Shown: positions 16,212-24,631, numbered from the stretch's first letter. The stretch: 44,994 bases of DNA from an uncultured Akkermansia sp. (GCA_904501915.1 CAJGCV010000002.1:1-44994); one strand, 5' to 3'. The notes: generated by a model from the letters alone, not told the origin. Translations and numbers: made by a program.

Positions 16212-18122
16212 CTATCTGCTGCTCTTTTTCTTGCTCTTCCTTTTTTTCTTCCTGGTTGTTTTTTTCTGATGGGAGCTTACAGAGCTTCCCGGACCGTTGC
16301 AGGTATCGGGGCGGTTATCTATCTTCTTACCCCCGGTGGAATAAATGCAATAGCGTTTCCCGTTCCATGAGACAGCCATGACCTCCGTGGCGCCGGGGGG
16401 CAGGAAAACATCGGTGGATTCATTATCATTCTGGTTGAGACCGCGCAGACAGATGCGGATGAGTTTTCCTTCCTTATTGTATACTTCGAAGGCAACGGAG
16501 TTGGCCCATTGGTCTCCTGGAACGGTAAAATGCGGGAAGGGGGCATCCTTGACAACGGGCTGGAACTGGGGGCTGGGTTTGATGGGGAGCTTGTCTCGGT
16601 AGATGCCTGCGTTGTTCACGTTGATGTAGAAGATGACAGGGGAGTCTGGTTTGGGGTACTGTGCTGCATGCGCAAGGGCATGGCGGCACATGTCCTCGGT
16701 GATGGTGACCCAGCGGGAGGAGTAGTCATTCACGTAGCGGTTCATGACGGCAAGCATGCCGGTATGCAGGAAAAAGTCGGAGAAATCGAGTCCTGCGGCA
16801 TCACAGCAACGGTCAAGATAGGCCATGCGGATTTTTCCTGTACCCCACTGGCTTTCGTCGGTATCGCGTACGTTCTTGAATATGCGCGGATAGAAGAGTT
16901 CGTTGCCGCGGGCTACGGTGTTGTACAGGTACATCTGCCACATGGGGCAGAGGATGACGAAACAGTCGCCGCAGCGCTCGCCGGGCTCTCTGTTGCCGTC
17001 ATCCGGGCCTTTCTGGAATTGCCAGAGCTCCTTGTTGACCAGGGCGCTGTTCACATACCAGTCGAATCTGGCGCCGCGCACCGGTACGCCTTCCATGGAA
17101 GGCCCGCCTTCGTGTTCCAGGCGAACTTCGTTGGGGTTGAAGTCGTAGTTCACACACATGGAAAACAGGTTTACCGTGGTTTCCTGGGTGCCGGCCCACA
17201 TCATACCCGGTCGGGTCTGGTTCACGTGGCCGAATTCATGCGCTGTTCCCCAGGCGCCGCTGCGGCGTACTTCCTCCACGTCGACAAGGCCGGGGGTCGC
17301 GGTAATGACAAACGCACCGCCCAGACCGTCTGCGTGCATGTAGCGGGCGGTGTCCCACATGGAGCGGCCCATGATATGGTTGCCGGGGTGAATGCCCTCC
17401 CATTCCCAGCCGAGCAGCCGCTGTTCAATCATGATTTCCCGGTCATACAGCGCCACGAGCTCCGGCCCTTTCTCCGGGCAGCGTTCACGGAGTGCCTTCA
17501 GGTCAAGCACCCATTGGCAGCGCTCACCCATAATATCCAGGAAATCGCTTTTGGCATTGGCCAGCATGTTCTTCCATACCTTGGCATTATCGTGGTTGGT
17601 GAACACGCCGTTGATGCGGCCGCCCTGAATCTGCACCTTAATGGCTGGTGCTGTGGCGGGGTCGTCATCGCGATAATTGATGTAGGCATGGCCGAAATGA
17701 CTGGCCGTGAACGTGTTTTCACCTTCATGAAGCTCGTAGCGGCTTTCGGCTCCGGGATGCCGGAAATCCCGCAGGATGAGGTCTACCTTGGTGCGGGGGT
17801 GTCCTTCCATCCGGATGCCGATGCGCTCTCCTTTTTCGTAGGCGATACCGGTGGGATTCTCGAAGCTGGAGTAACTGGCAATTTTGAGCCTCCTTGCCAT
17901 TTCTCCGACGGGGAGGTAGGCCCGGAACTCACGCACGCGGTAATTTGTTTCCTGTTTGCCTGGATTGCTGTTGAGTTTCGAGAAATCCGTATACTTGGGC
18001 AGGGGGTGCTTAGCCAGTTCGGAGCTGGCTGCCTGTTTCGTGCTTTTTTGTGTTTTTGCCTGGCAGAGAGGCAACAGCCCGAGTGCCATGGTAAGGAGGG
18101 TGAATACTGTTCGCGTTTTCAT
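16212..18122 (-). CDS. Secreted M60-family (enhancin-like) zinc metallopeptidase
   Basis: 636 residues with a signal peptide (about 1-22, ending LLPLCQA). The gluzincin motif HEFGH is at 295-299 with the third ligand Glu314 in GTQETT, giving the M60 pattern HEXXHX(8,28)E. M60/PF13402 enzymes cleave mucin-type O-glycoproteins; several are known from Akkermansia muciniphila, so a mucin-degrading role is a reasonable inference. The region before the motif (about 60-150) looks like the beta-rich N-terminal module common in the family. The last 22 residues form a Lys/Arg-rich tail, unusual for a secreted protease and possibly a cell-surface or mucin binding tail. It follows the ankyrin gene by 20 nt, so the two probably share a transcript; a CATACT box 5 nt before its ATG could be an internal promoter, but has no good -35. 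Confidence 0.9.
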   Translation of the reverse strand: MKTRTVFTLLTMALGLLPLCQAKTQKSTKQAASSELAKHPLPKYTDFSKLNSNPGKQETNYRVREFRAYLPVGEMARRLKIASYSSFENPTGIAYEKGERIGIRMEGHPRTKVDLILRDFRHPGAESRYELHEGENTFTASHFGHAYINYRDDDPATAPAIKVQIQGGRINGVFTNHDNAKVWKNMLANAKSDFLDIMGERCQWVLDLKALRERCPEKGPELVALYDREIMIEQRLLGWEWEGIHPGNHIMGRSMWDTARYMHADGLGGAFVITATPGLVDVEEVRRSGAWGTAHEFGHVNQTRPGMMWAGTQETTVNLFSMCVNYDFNPNEVRLEHEGGPSMEGVPVRGARFDWYVNSALVNKELWQFQKGPDDGNREPGERCGDCFVILCPMWQMYLYNTVARGNELFYPRIFKNVRDTDESQWGTGKIRMAYLDRCCDAAGLDFSDFFLHTGMLAVMNRYVNDYSSRWVTITEDMCRHALAHAAQYPKPDSPVIFYINVNNAGIYRDKLPIKPSPQFQPVVKDAPFPHFTVPGDQWANSVAFEVYNKEGKLIRICLRGLNQNDNESTDVFLPPGATEVMAVSWNGKRYCIYSTGGKKIDNRPDTCNGPGSSVSSHQKKTTRKKKRKSKKKSSR

Positions 18123-18142
18123 AACGCAGTATGTTTCTGAGG

Positions 18143-19171
18143 TTAAAGTAGGTTGCGTACATGTTCTGCTGCCGCTTCTCGGGCAGTCTTGCCATTCTTG
18201 TCTCTGGCGTTTTTATCTGCACCTGCCTTGAGCAGTAGTTTAATGCATTCTGCTTTGCCGGAGACGGCGGCATGAACCAGTGGTAAACTCCCGTTCTTGT
18301 TGTCATTCAGGTCAATGCCTGCATCGATGAAAAGCTGGACTACATCGGCAAAGTTACGGTCAATGGCCAGGTTGATGGGTGTGCCGTTGAAACCGCCGGG
18401 CGGACTGTAGTTGATATCTTTGTATGCCGGGAGCAGGGCCTTGATGCTTTCATGCTTCCGTTCCCACACAGCATCGTGCAGGGCTACGGCCTGGTTGCCT
18501 GCGCGTATCATCGGGTCTGCCCCTCCGTCCAGCAGAGCCTTGATGATACCTGCGTCATTCCGGAGAATGGCCTTGTGCAGCACAGAGCGGGAATCCGTTG
18601 ATACGAAGTTGGGGTTTGCGCCGGCCTGGATGAGCCTGGTTACGCTGGCTGCATCGCCGTGGGCGCATACCAGCATGAGCAGGGAAAGCTTGTTTTCTCC
18701 ATCCAGCATGTTGGGATTGAAGCGCTTTGAATTCATGCTCTTGTGAAGGAAATCCATATCTCCGGCAATGACGCGTTCACATAAATGCAGGTCTGCTTTG
18801 CGGTAGTTGATGGCTTTGGTTATGAGTTTGCGTGCTTTTTCGGATTTGGTCAGCAGGTCGGCCGTTTTGCCATCGGCATCGGTAACTGTGGCATCCGCTC
18901 CCGCCTCAAGGAGTAGTTTCACGCATTTTGCTGAGCCGAATCTGGCGGCCTGGTGCAAGGCGGTGTTACCGTTTTCGTCTTTCTGGTTTACATCCCGCCC
19001 CTCTTTGATTCTGGCTGCCAGTACTTCGCTATTCCCTGTTTCTGCAGCTTCCAGTACGGAATAGACCGCGTTGCTGCGGTAGACGAGCTCAGGCAGCTTT
19101 GTGTCTGCATAACCTGGTGCTCCCATAATCAGCAGCAGGGCGGGGGTCAGCATGTAGCTTTTGTATTTCAT
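18143..19171 (-). CDS. Exported ankyrin-repeat protein
   Basis: 342 residues with a signal peptide (about 1-22, ALLLIMGAPGYA). At least six ankyrin-like units are visible, the clearest being DENGNTALHQAARFGSAKC, SRSVLHKAILRNDAGI and NGSLPLVHAAVSGKAECI, each followed by KLLLEAGAD-type helices. Ankyrin repeats bind proteins, so a periplasmic partner or inhibitor of the M60 peptidase encoded 20 nt downstream is possible; in other bacteria periplasmic ankyrin proteins protect against their operon partner's activity (for example catalase systems). The specific partner is inference. Confidence 0.88.
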   Translation of the reverse strand: MKYKSYMLTPALLLIMGAPGYADTKLPELVYRSNAVYSVLEAAETGNSEVLAARIKEGRDVNQKDENGNTALHQAARFGSAKCVKLLLEAGADATVTDADGKTADLLTKSEKARKLITKAINYRKADLHLCERVIAGDMDFLHKSMNSKRFNPNMLDGENKLSLLMLVCAHGDAASVTRLIQAGANPNFVSTDSRSVLHKAILRNDAGIIKALLDGGADPMIRAGNQAVALHDAVWERKHESIKALLPAYKDINYSPPGGFNGTPINLAIDRNFADVVQLFIDAGIDLNDNKNGSLPLVHAAVSGKAECIKLLLKAGADKNARDKNGKTAREAAAEHVRNLL

Positions 19172-19199
19172 GGTAGAGTCAGCTTTTCACTTGCTACAC

Positions 19200-19228
19200 A
19201 TTCTACTACCCTTGAGGTTGAATGAAAA
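19200..19228 (-). promoter_or_regulatory. Promoter of the ankyrin-M60 operon
   Basis: TTTTCA (19223-19228), 17-nt spacer, TAGAAT (19200-19205) on the minus strand. The ATG is 28 nt further on, so this unit has a short normal leader. Confidence 0.6.
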
Positions 19229-19262
19229 GCAAAAAAACACAATTGTTGGAGCTCTTATCCGG

Positions 19263-19302
19263 GAAAAAAGCATCCCCGCAATCTGTGGGACTGCGGGGAT
19301 GC
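19263..19302 (-). terminator. Strong intrinsic terminator
   Basis: Perfect 11-bp arms (GCATCCCCGCA and TGCGGGGATGC) with an 11-nt loop, followed on the minus strand by TTTTTT. It ends the transcript of the 19321-20337 gene just before the ankyrin promoter. Confidence 0.9.
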
Positions 19303-19320
19303 TGGAAAGTAACAGGGAAT

Positions 19321-20337
19321 TTACTTCAGACGCGGCTTGCCTTTCTTGACCTGCAGTCCGGCGCGGAGACTGTCCTTCACGCTGCCTGTGTTGCGGAGAC
19401 GGGCGGCGCGGGCCTCGATTTTGCGGCGTTCGTTGCTGCGGCCAATCGCGCTGATGATGGTGATGAGTATGACCAGTCCTACGCCAATGAGAATCCAGTG
19501 CAGTGTGGTCAGCTTGTCCAGCCCGAGCTTGGCCAGGAGTTCCTGAATCATGCCAGGTTTTTCTTTCTTCTTCTTGATGGTGGGAGCTGTCTTTACAGGT
19601 TCCTGAACCACTTTTTCGGGCTCTTCAGGTTCCACTTCTGTGGGCTCTTCATCCTGGAATTCCTCTACCTCGGGCTCCGGTTCTTCGTCTTCAATGATTT
19701 CGGGCTTCTTCTTGGGCTTTGCGACCGTCTTCGGCTTGTCTGTCTTGTTGGGCGTGTAGAGGCGCTTTTCCTCATCATCGAGAAGGGTCTGCACGGCGGA
19801 TGAACCACCGGAGCTGCCCATAGCTGATTTTGTGGAGGTTACTTCACCTTCGCTGATGAGTCGGCGGTTTTCTTTCGGAACATCAGTGTAGAATGTGAGG
19901 CGCATGCACTTATTGGCGCCGGTGAGCTCCTGGAACATGTAGCCTTGCTTGAATTTCATGGCGCGGGAGCGACCCATGTAATACTTGGCTGCTTTTTCCG
20001 TCGGGAATTTTTTCCATTTGGCTTCCTCAAACTTGCCGATATCGGCGGCATCCTTATCGGCTTCCTCCAAGGTTACGGGTTTGCGATAGTCTACGACAAT
20101 GCAGATGAGGTTGCCCTTCTTTGCGTCGAAATCGATGCTCAGCTTGCGGTTGGAATCAAGATTCCAGATGCGGCGCACGCTCAAATCGCTGAGAACGCGG
20201 TAGGCGTAGTTCTTGGTCAGATTCTCATCGGCTGAGGTGCGGGTCAACTCGGGAGAAAGATCGCTCAATTCGATACCCATTGCGGCTGAGGTCAGCAGTA
20301 GCAGGCCAGCAAGAGCGCGTTGGAAAAGTTTTTTCAT
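19321..20337 (-). CDS. Membrane-anchored acidic protein of unknown function
   Basis: 338 residues, family not recognised. A signal peptide or N-terminal anchor (MKKLFQRALAGLLLLTSAAMG) is followed by a soluble domain of about 150 residues, a strongly acidic Glu/Pro stretch (about 210-250) flanked by Lys-rich segments, one transmembrane helix (about 283-303, LHWILIGVGLVILITIISAI) and a basic cytoplasmic tail. The layout suggests an exported domain on a charged stalk held in the membrane by a C-terminal helix. It is a single-gene unit with a leaderless-type promoter and a strong terminator. Confidence 0.8.
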   Translation of the reverse strand: MKKLFQRALAGLLLLTSAAMGIELSDLSPELTRTSADENLTKNYAYRVLSDLSVRRIWNLDSNRKLSIDFDAKKGNLICIVVDYRKPVTLEEADKDAADIGKFEEAKWKKFPTEKAAKYYMGRSRAMKFKQGYMFQELTGANKCMRLTFYTDVPKENRRLISEGEVTSTKSAMGSSGGSSAVQTLLDDEEKRLYTPNKTDKPKTVAKPKKKPEIIEDEEPEPEVEEFQDEEPTEVEPEEPEKVVQEPVKTAPTIKKKKEKPGMIQELLAKLGLDKLTTLHWILIGVGLVILITIISAIGRSNERRKIEARAARLRNTGSVKDSLRAGLQVKKGKPRLK

Positions 20338-20346
20338 ACGCAGATT

Positions 20347-20375
20347 ATGTTATCATGTTCATTTTGCTCTTACAA
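20347..20375 (-). promoter_or_regulatory. Promoter of the acidic membrane protein gene (leaderless type)
   Basis: TTGTAA (20370-20375), 17-nt spacer, TAACAT (20347-20352), then nine bases to the ATG at 20337, leaving a leader of about two bases. Confidence 0.6.
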
Positions 20376-20416
20376 GCCTATACTTTGTTTGTGCTTATCA
20401 AAAAAGTCCTCGCTCG

Positions 20417-20437
20417 CGTACGCAGAGTGCGCGTACG
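20417..20437. repeat. Hairpin in the divergent intergenic region
   Basis: CGTACGC, seven bases, GCGTACG: perfect 7-bp arms between the upstream sides of the 20337 gene and the microprotein gene. No T-run follows on either strand; function unknown. Confidence 0.4.
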
Positions 20438-20498
20438 GTGTGCAGCTTGTTTTTCTTTCTTTTTTTTGTAAAAAAATGACATTTTTGAAACTTTGGGG

Positions 20499-20526
20499 TT
20501 GACAAGTCGGGGAAAATGAGTAGAAT
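20499..20526 (+). promoter_or_regulatory. Strong promoter of the microprotein gene
   Basis: Consensus TTGACA (20499-20504), 16-nt spacer, TAGAAT (20521-20526). Transcription should begin near 20533, giving a leader of about 50 nt with an AAGGA ribosome binding sequence at 20566-20570. Confidence 0.75.
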
Positions 20527-20582
20527 CGCGCAGCCGGGCGTTACACCCCCGGAGAGGAACTTAAAAAGGAAAGAAAAAAGAG

Positions 20583-20693
20583 ATGAAGACTATCGCTATC
20601 GTACTTGGCCTTACTGCTCTCACCGCTGCTGGGAACACGCTGCCTCCTACCCCGGAGAATACGCTGCCTCCCACCCCGGAGTTCTGCATGTAA
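20583..20693 (+). CDS. 36-residue microprotein with a tandem NTLPPTPE repeat
   Basis: A short frame beginning MKTIAIVLGLTALTAA, which looks like a signal or membrane segment, followed by NTLPPTPE twice and the ending FCM. The repeat is encoded by two 24-bp near-identical units (AATACGCTGCCT type). It has a consensus promoter, a purine-rich ribosome binding region 12 nt upstream, and a strong terminator at 20768-20800, so it is a complete transcription unit in its own right. The mature part would be about 20 Pro-rich residues with one Cys, possibly a small lipoprotein-like or surface peptide. I considered a pheST leader peptide and think it unlikely (one Phe codon only). No family recognised. 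Confidence 0.55.
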   Translation: MKTIAIVLGLTALTAAGNTLPPTPENTLPPTPEFCM

Positions 20694-20767
20694 TTGCTGA
20701 TTGAGGGTAGCACGGTGCATTCGCGCCGTGTTTGTGGGGTGTGGTGAATACCCCCACTAGGTTCGTT

Positions 20768-20800
20768 CTTCCGCTTATGGTAAAGCGGAGGATTTTTTTT
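20768..20800 (+). terminator. Intrinsic terminator between the microprotein gene and pheS
   Basis: CTTCCGCTT, loop ATGGTA, AAGCGGAGG, then A and eight T. Two weaker dyads (CACGG...CCGTG near 20710 and GTGGGG...CCCCAC near 20735) precede it. Confidence 0.85.
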
Positions 20801-20843
20801 GTCCGGGAAACGGCATACTGTCAATCTGTAAGCTGCATAAAGC

Positions 20844-20871
20844 TTGACAAATGCGCCTACGCGCGTATAGT
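20844..20871 (+). promoter_or_regulatory. pheST promoter
   Basis: TTGACA (20844-20849), 16-nt spacer, TATAGT (20866-20871), then 13 nt to the pheS ATG. The leader would be about six bases, without room for a Shine-Dalgarno sequence. Confidence 0.75.
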
Positions 20872-20884
20872 TTCCCGCGAACTT

Positions 20885-21895
20885 ATGAAAAATCAGATTG
20901 CAAGTGTACAAGCCGAAGCCCTGGCGCGCATAGCCGGTATAGCCGATATGAAGGCGCTGGAGGATGCCCGTGTGGGTATTCTGGGCAAGAAAGGTACCCT
21001 CACTCAGGTGCAGCAGGGCATGCGCGATGTGCCCAAGGAAGACAAGCCCGCCGTAGGTGCGCTCCTGAATGAAGCCCGCGCCACCATTACCACTGCGCTG
21101 GAAGACCGCAAGGCTGCCCTGCAGCAGGAGATTGATGCCGCTGCTGTGGCCGGGGTAGATTTCACCATGCCGGGTGCCACACTGCCTGCCGGTGGTCTGC
21201 ACCCCATCTCCATTGTGCGCGATGAGGCGGTGCGCGTGCTGCGCCGCATGGGCTTTACCCTGGCTGATGGTCCGGAGATTGAGGATGAGTGGCATTGCTT
21301 CGATGCGCTCAACACCCCGGATGACCACCCCGCCCGCAACGAGAAGGATACGTTCTACTTCGACAGCGGCAAGCTGCTGCGCACGCAGACAAGTACCGTG
21401 CAGGCTCGTGTTATGGAAAAAGACTGCCCGCCCATCCGCATCATCTGCCCCGGTTCCGCTTTCCGTCGCGACGCCATCGATGCCACCCACCTTTCTGCCT
21501 TCAACCAGATTGAGGGGCTGTACGTGGCCAGGGAAGTGAGCGTAGGCGACCTGAAGGGTACGCTGGAATATTTCCTGAAGGCGCTGTTCGGCGAGGAGAC
21601 CGCCGTGCGTTTCCGCCCGCACTTCTTCCCGTTCACGGAACCCAGCTTTGAGATTGACGTGCTGCTGCAGGCTGCGGGGCAGGCTCCGCGCTGGATTGAG
21701 ATTGCCGGCTGCGGTATGGTGAACCCCGCCGTGTTCGAGAATATCGACAAGGCCACCGGCAAGAATCTGTATGCCGGTTGCACCGGCTTTGCCTTCGGTA
21801 TCGGTCTGGAGCGTCTGGCCATGATTCGCTGGGGTATCCGCGATATCCGACTCCTTATCGAGAATGATGCCCGCTTCCTCGCCCAGTTCCAATAA
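20885..21895 (+). CDS. pheS: Phenylalanyl-tRNA synthetase alpha subunit
   Basis: 336 residues; catalytic subunit of the (alpha-beta)2 class II synthetase that charges tRNA-Phe. An N-terminal helical arm (about 1-90) is followed by class II motifs: MGFTLADGPEIEDEWHCF (motif 1 area), CPGSAFRRDAIDATHLSAFNQIEG (motif 2 with the ATP-contacting Arg) and the C-terminal GIGLERLAMIRWGI (motif 3). The frame stays open to 20732, but that stretch contains the promoter; the ATG at 20885 (MKNQIASVQAEAL) fits the family. It precedes pheT by 24 nt. Confidence 0.97.
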   Translation: MKNQIASVQAEALARIAGIADMKALEDARVGILGKKGTLTQVQQGMRDVPKEDKPAVGALLNEARATITTALEDRKAALQQEIDAAAVAGVDFTMPGATLPAGGLHPISIVRDEAVRVLRRMGFTLADGPEIEDEWHCFDALNTPDDHPARNEKDTFYFDSGKLLRTQTSTVQARVMEKDCPPIRIICPGSAFRRDAIDATHLSAFNQIEGLYVAREVSVGDLKGTLEYFLKALFGEETAVRFRPHFFPFTEPSFEIDVLLQAAGQAPRWIEIAGCGMVNPAVFENIDKATGKNLYAGCTGFAFGIGLERLAMIRWGIRDIRLLIENDARFLAQFQ

Positions 21896-21919
21896 AATCT
21901 AACCCCTTTCTATCATATC

Positions 21920-24415
21920 ATGAATGTTTCACTGAATTGGCTTTCCAGCTACATTGACCTTGAGGGCCTCGGCACGCAGGAGATGGCCGATATGCTCACC
22001 TTCGCCGGTATTGAGGTGGAGGGTATCCAGGAGCGCGGCGTGACCACTGACCTCGTGGTGGTGGCCCAGGTCATGGAGAAGACTCCTGTGGAGGGCAGCG
22101 ACCACCTGAATGTGTGCATGGTCGACGCCGGCGAGGGTTCCCTGCGCCAGATTGTCTGCGGTGCTCAGAACTACAAGGTGGGCGACAAGGTGCCCTGTGC
22201 GCTGCCTGGTGCTGTGCTGCCCGGCGGCTGGGAAATCAAGGACGGCAAGCTGCGCGGCGTGGAAAGCCGCGGTATGCTCTGCTCTGCCTCTGAACTTGGC
22301 CTGCCCGACAAGGAACACGGTCTGTGGATTCTGCCGCAGGATTATGTGGTGGGCACTCCGGTGCGTACCTTTGTGGAGACGGATACCATCTTCGAGCTGG
22401 AGATTACCCCGAACCGCCCGGACCTGCTGAGCCACTGGGGTATGGCACGCGAGCTGGCCGGCATCACCGGCCGCAGTCTTAAGACCGACCCCGCCGCTGC
22501 CCCCACGGCCGCTGCCGAGACCAAGGCTGCCGGTGATTTCATCACCCTTTCTGCCCCGGAGCTCTGCCCGCTCTACACCGCCACCCGCATTTCCGGCGTG
22601 AAGATTGGTCCCTCTCCCGAGTGGCTTGCCAACCGTCTGGTGTCTATCGGCCTGCGCCCCATCAACAATGTGGTGGACATTACCAACTACTGCCTCTTTG
22701 AGCTGGGGCACCCGCTGCATGCCTTCGATGCCAGCAAGATTACCGGTGGCCTGAACATCCGCCGCGCTGCCGAGGGTGAGCAGTTCACCAGCCTCATGGA
22801 TGAGCAGTACACGCTCAAGAGCGATGATGTGGTGATTTCCGATGCCAGCGGTGCTGCCCTGGCTCTGGGTGGCGTGATGGGTGGTCTGGACTCCGGCGTG
22901 ACGGAGGCTACCACTGATATCATCCTCGAATCCGCCTGGTTCCTGCGCAGCAGCATCCGCTTCACCAGCCGCCGTCTGGCGCTTGGTTCCGATTCCTCCT
23001 ACCGCTTCGAGCGTGGCACCTCCCCCTGGAATGTGCTCCGCGCTGCAGCCCGCGCCACCCAGCTGATTCTGGAGTGCTGCGGCGGCACCGCTGAGCCGGT
23101 GATGGTGGGTGGTCAGGCTCCCTGCCTGGTTTCCGAGGAGCTGGCAACCAGCGCCACTGTGCTGGAGCAGGGCACCGAGGCTAAGATTTACTATGCCCTC
23201 GACCAGGTGAAGCTCGACTGGAAGGAGCTCGATGTGATGACCAACGGCACGCTGCCCCACATGGAGGGTGCCCGTATCCTCCGTAATCTGGGCCTCAAGG
23301 ATGTGGATGTGAAGGGTACCTGGGATTGCCCGCCCTGGCGCCTGGACCTGAAGCGCAGCTGCGACCTGCTGGAGGAAATCGTGCGTGTGTACGGCATCGA
23401 TAACATTCCCGCCACCAGCACTTCCATCTACGTACCCGAGAGTGCCAACGACCGTGCTCACGACTACCGCATGGCGCTTTCCCGCAAGCTGGCAGGTGCC
23501 GGTTTCTGGGAGGTGCAGACCTTCAAGCTCATCGCTGCCGAGAGTATTGACCCCACCATTGCCAGCGTGGAGAACGCGCTGCCCATCAAGCCGCTGATGG
23601 AGGGGGACATCATCCGCGTTTCTCTGCCGATTTCGGAAGACCACTCCACCCTGCGTCCCTCGCTGGCTCCCGGCCTCATCTCTGTGGCTGCCCGCAACAT
23701 CAACCAGGGTATGGATGTGCTCCGCTTCTTCGAATGCGGCCGCGTGTTCCGCAACACCGGTGGCGGCAAGGGCAAGGATATCGAAAACGAGGTGCTGGGC
23801 ATCTTCATGGCTGGCAAGCTGACGCCCTCCAGCTGGGCTTGCACCAAGCCTGGTGAGGTACACTTCGAGCACCTCCGCGCTGTGCTCGATACGCTTGTGC
23901 CCAAAGCAGCCATCGCCATCACCCCCGCCAAGCAGCAGCGTGAGAACGCCGCTGTGGGGGCTGATATCTCCATCAACAATCAGGCTTGCGGTTATGTGGC
24001 CCGCCTTTCCCTGGCCAAGTGCCGCGCCCTCGGCCTGCCCATGGAATGCTACTACGCTGAGCTCGACCTCCGCAAGCTGCAGCAGGTGGCTACCGCCCCC
24101 TTCAAGGCGGCAGACCTGCCCCAGTTCCCCGGCTCCAGCCGCGATGCTTCGCTCGATGTACCCGCCGCCACCCGTCATGCCGATATCATGAAGGTGGTGG
24201 AAGGTGCCAAGCAGAAGCTGTTGGTTTCCTGCGCGCTCAAGGATGTGTTCTGCGACCCGACCGGTGAGAAGCTTGCCGCTGACCGCAAGGCGATGACCTA
24301 CACCTTCCTTTACCGCGACGCGAAGAAGACCCTTACCGCCGCCGAGGTGGACGCCGCTCACAAGACGGTGCTCGATGCCCTCGCTGCCAAGGTGAAGGAG
24401 CTTAAGTTCCGCTAA
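21920..24415 (+). CDS. pheT: Phenylalanyl-tRNA synthetase beta subunit
   Basis: 831 residues. Domains in order: N-terminal, tRNA-binding (EMAP-like) domain at about 40-150 (HLNVCMVDAGEGSLRQIVCGAQN), B3/B4 editing domain that hydrolyses Tyr-tRNA-Phe (about 215-370), B5, the catalytic-like fold, and the FDX-ACB anticodon-binding domain at the end (FPGSSRDASLDVPAATRHADI onward). Length and domain order are normal for bacterial PheT. No Shine-Dalgarno sequence precedes the ATG, so reinitiation after pheS is likely. Confidence 0.97.
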   Translation: MNVSLNWLSSYIDLEGLGTQEMADMLTFAGIEVEGIQERGVTTDLVVVAQVMEKTPVEGSDHLNVCMVDAGEGSLRQIVCGAQNYKVGDKVPCALPGAVLPGGWEIKDGKLRGVESRGMLCSASELGLPDKEHGLWILPQDYVVGTPVRTFVETDTIFELEITPNRPDLLSHWGMARELAGITGRSLKTDPAAAPTAAAETKAAGDFITLSAPELCPLYTATRISGVKIGPSPEWLANRLVSIGLRPINNVVDITNYCLFELGHPLHAFDASKITGGLNIRRAAEGEQFTSLMDEQYTLKSDDVVISDASGAALALGGVMGGLDSGVTEATTDIILESAWFLRSSIRFTSRRLALGSDSSYRFERGTSPWNVLRAAARATQLILECCGGTAEPVMVGGQAPCLVSEELATSATVLEQGTEAKIYYALDQVKLDWKELDVMTNGTLPHMEGARILRNLGLKDVDVKGTWDCPPWRLDLKRSCDLLEEIVRVYGIDNIPATSTSIYVPESANDRAHDYRMALSRKLAGAGFWEVQTFKLIAAESIDPTIASVENALPIKPLMEGDIIRVSLPISEDHSTLRPSLAPGLISVAARNINQGMDVLRFFECGRVFRNTGGGKGKDIENEVLGIFMAGKLTPSSWACTKPGEVHFEHLRAVLDTLVPKAAIAITPAKQQRENAAVGADISINNQACGYVARLSLAKCRALGLPMECYYAELDLRKLQQVATAPFKAADLPQFPGSSRDASLDVPAATRHADIMKVVEGAKQKLLVSCALKDVFCDPTGEKLAADRKAMTYTFLYRDAKKTLTAAEVDAAHKTVLDALAAKVKELKFR

Positions 24416-24438
24416 AGAATATCAGATGTTCTTTTCAG

Positions 24439-24472
24439 GAGGTCGGAGATGCATCATCTCCGGCCTCTTTTT
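24439..24472 (+). terminator. pheST terminator
   Basis: GAGGTCGGAGATG, loop CAT, CATCTCCGGCCTC, then five T. The stem is 13 bp with one wobble pair. Confidence 0.88.
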
Positions 24473-24487
24473 AATGCCTGAATTCTG

Positions 24488-24567
24488 AAAAGTCGTCCGC
24501 GAAATGTGGTTGAAAATGGAAAAAGTCGTCCGCGAAATGTGGTCAAAAATGAAAAAAGTCGTCCTAC
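24488..24567. repeat. 33-bp tandem repeats upstream of the AAA/DUF4143 gene
   Basis: Core agtcgtccgcgaaatgtgg begins at 24491 and 24524, and a shortened third copy (agtcgtcctac) at 24557, so the period is exactly 33 bp. The array ends 16 bp before the -35 box of the ATPase gene. The 33-bp phase is close to three helical turns, as expected of an array of binding sites on one face of DNA. Confidence 0.75.
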
Positions 24568-24582
24568 TTTTGCAGATTGCTA

Positions 24583-24611
24583 TTGATAATGAATGATAAG
24601 TGTGATATCTT
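24583..24611 (+). promoter_or_regulatory. Promoter of the AAA/DUF4143 ATPase gene
   Basis: TTGATA (24583-24588), 17-nt spacer, TATCTT (24606-24611), 20 nt before the ATG at 24632. Confidence 0.6.
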
Positions 24612-24631
24612 GCTTCTGGGAAGAGAATGCC

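Noticed and set aside
20583..20800. pheST leader peptide with attenuation
   Set aside because: Only one Phe codon in the peptide, the terminator has no evident alternative antiterminator pairing, and pheS has its own consensus promoter after the terminator.
21929..24361. 810-codon open frame on the minus strand opposite pheT
   Set aside because: It is the antisense shadow of a GC-rich, strongly codon-biased gene; Gly/His/Ala-rich with no domain. pheT has full domain content.
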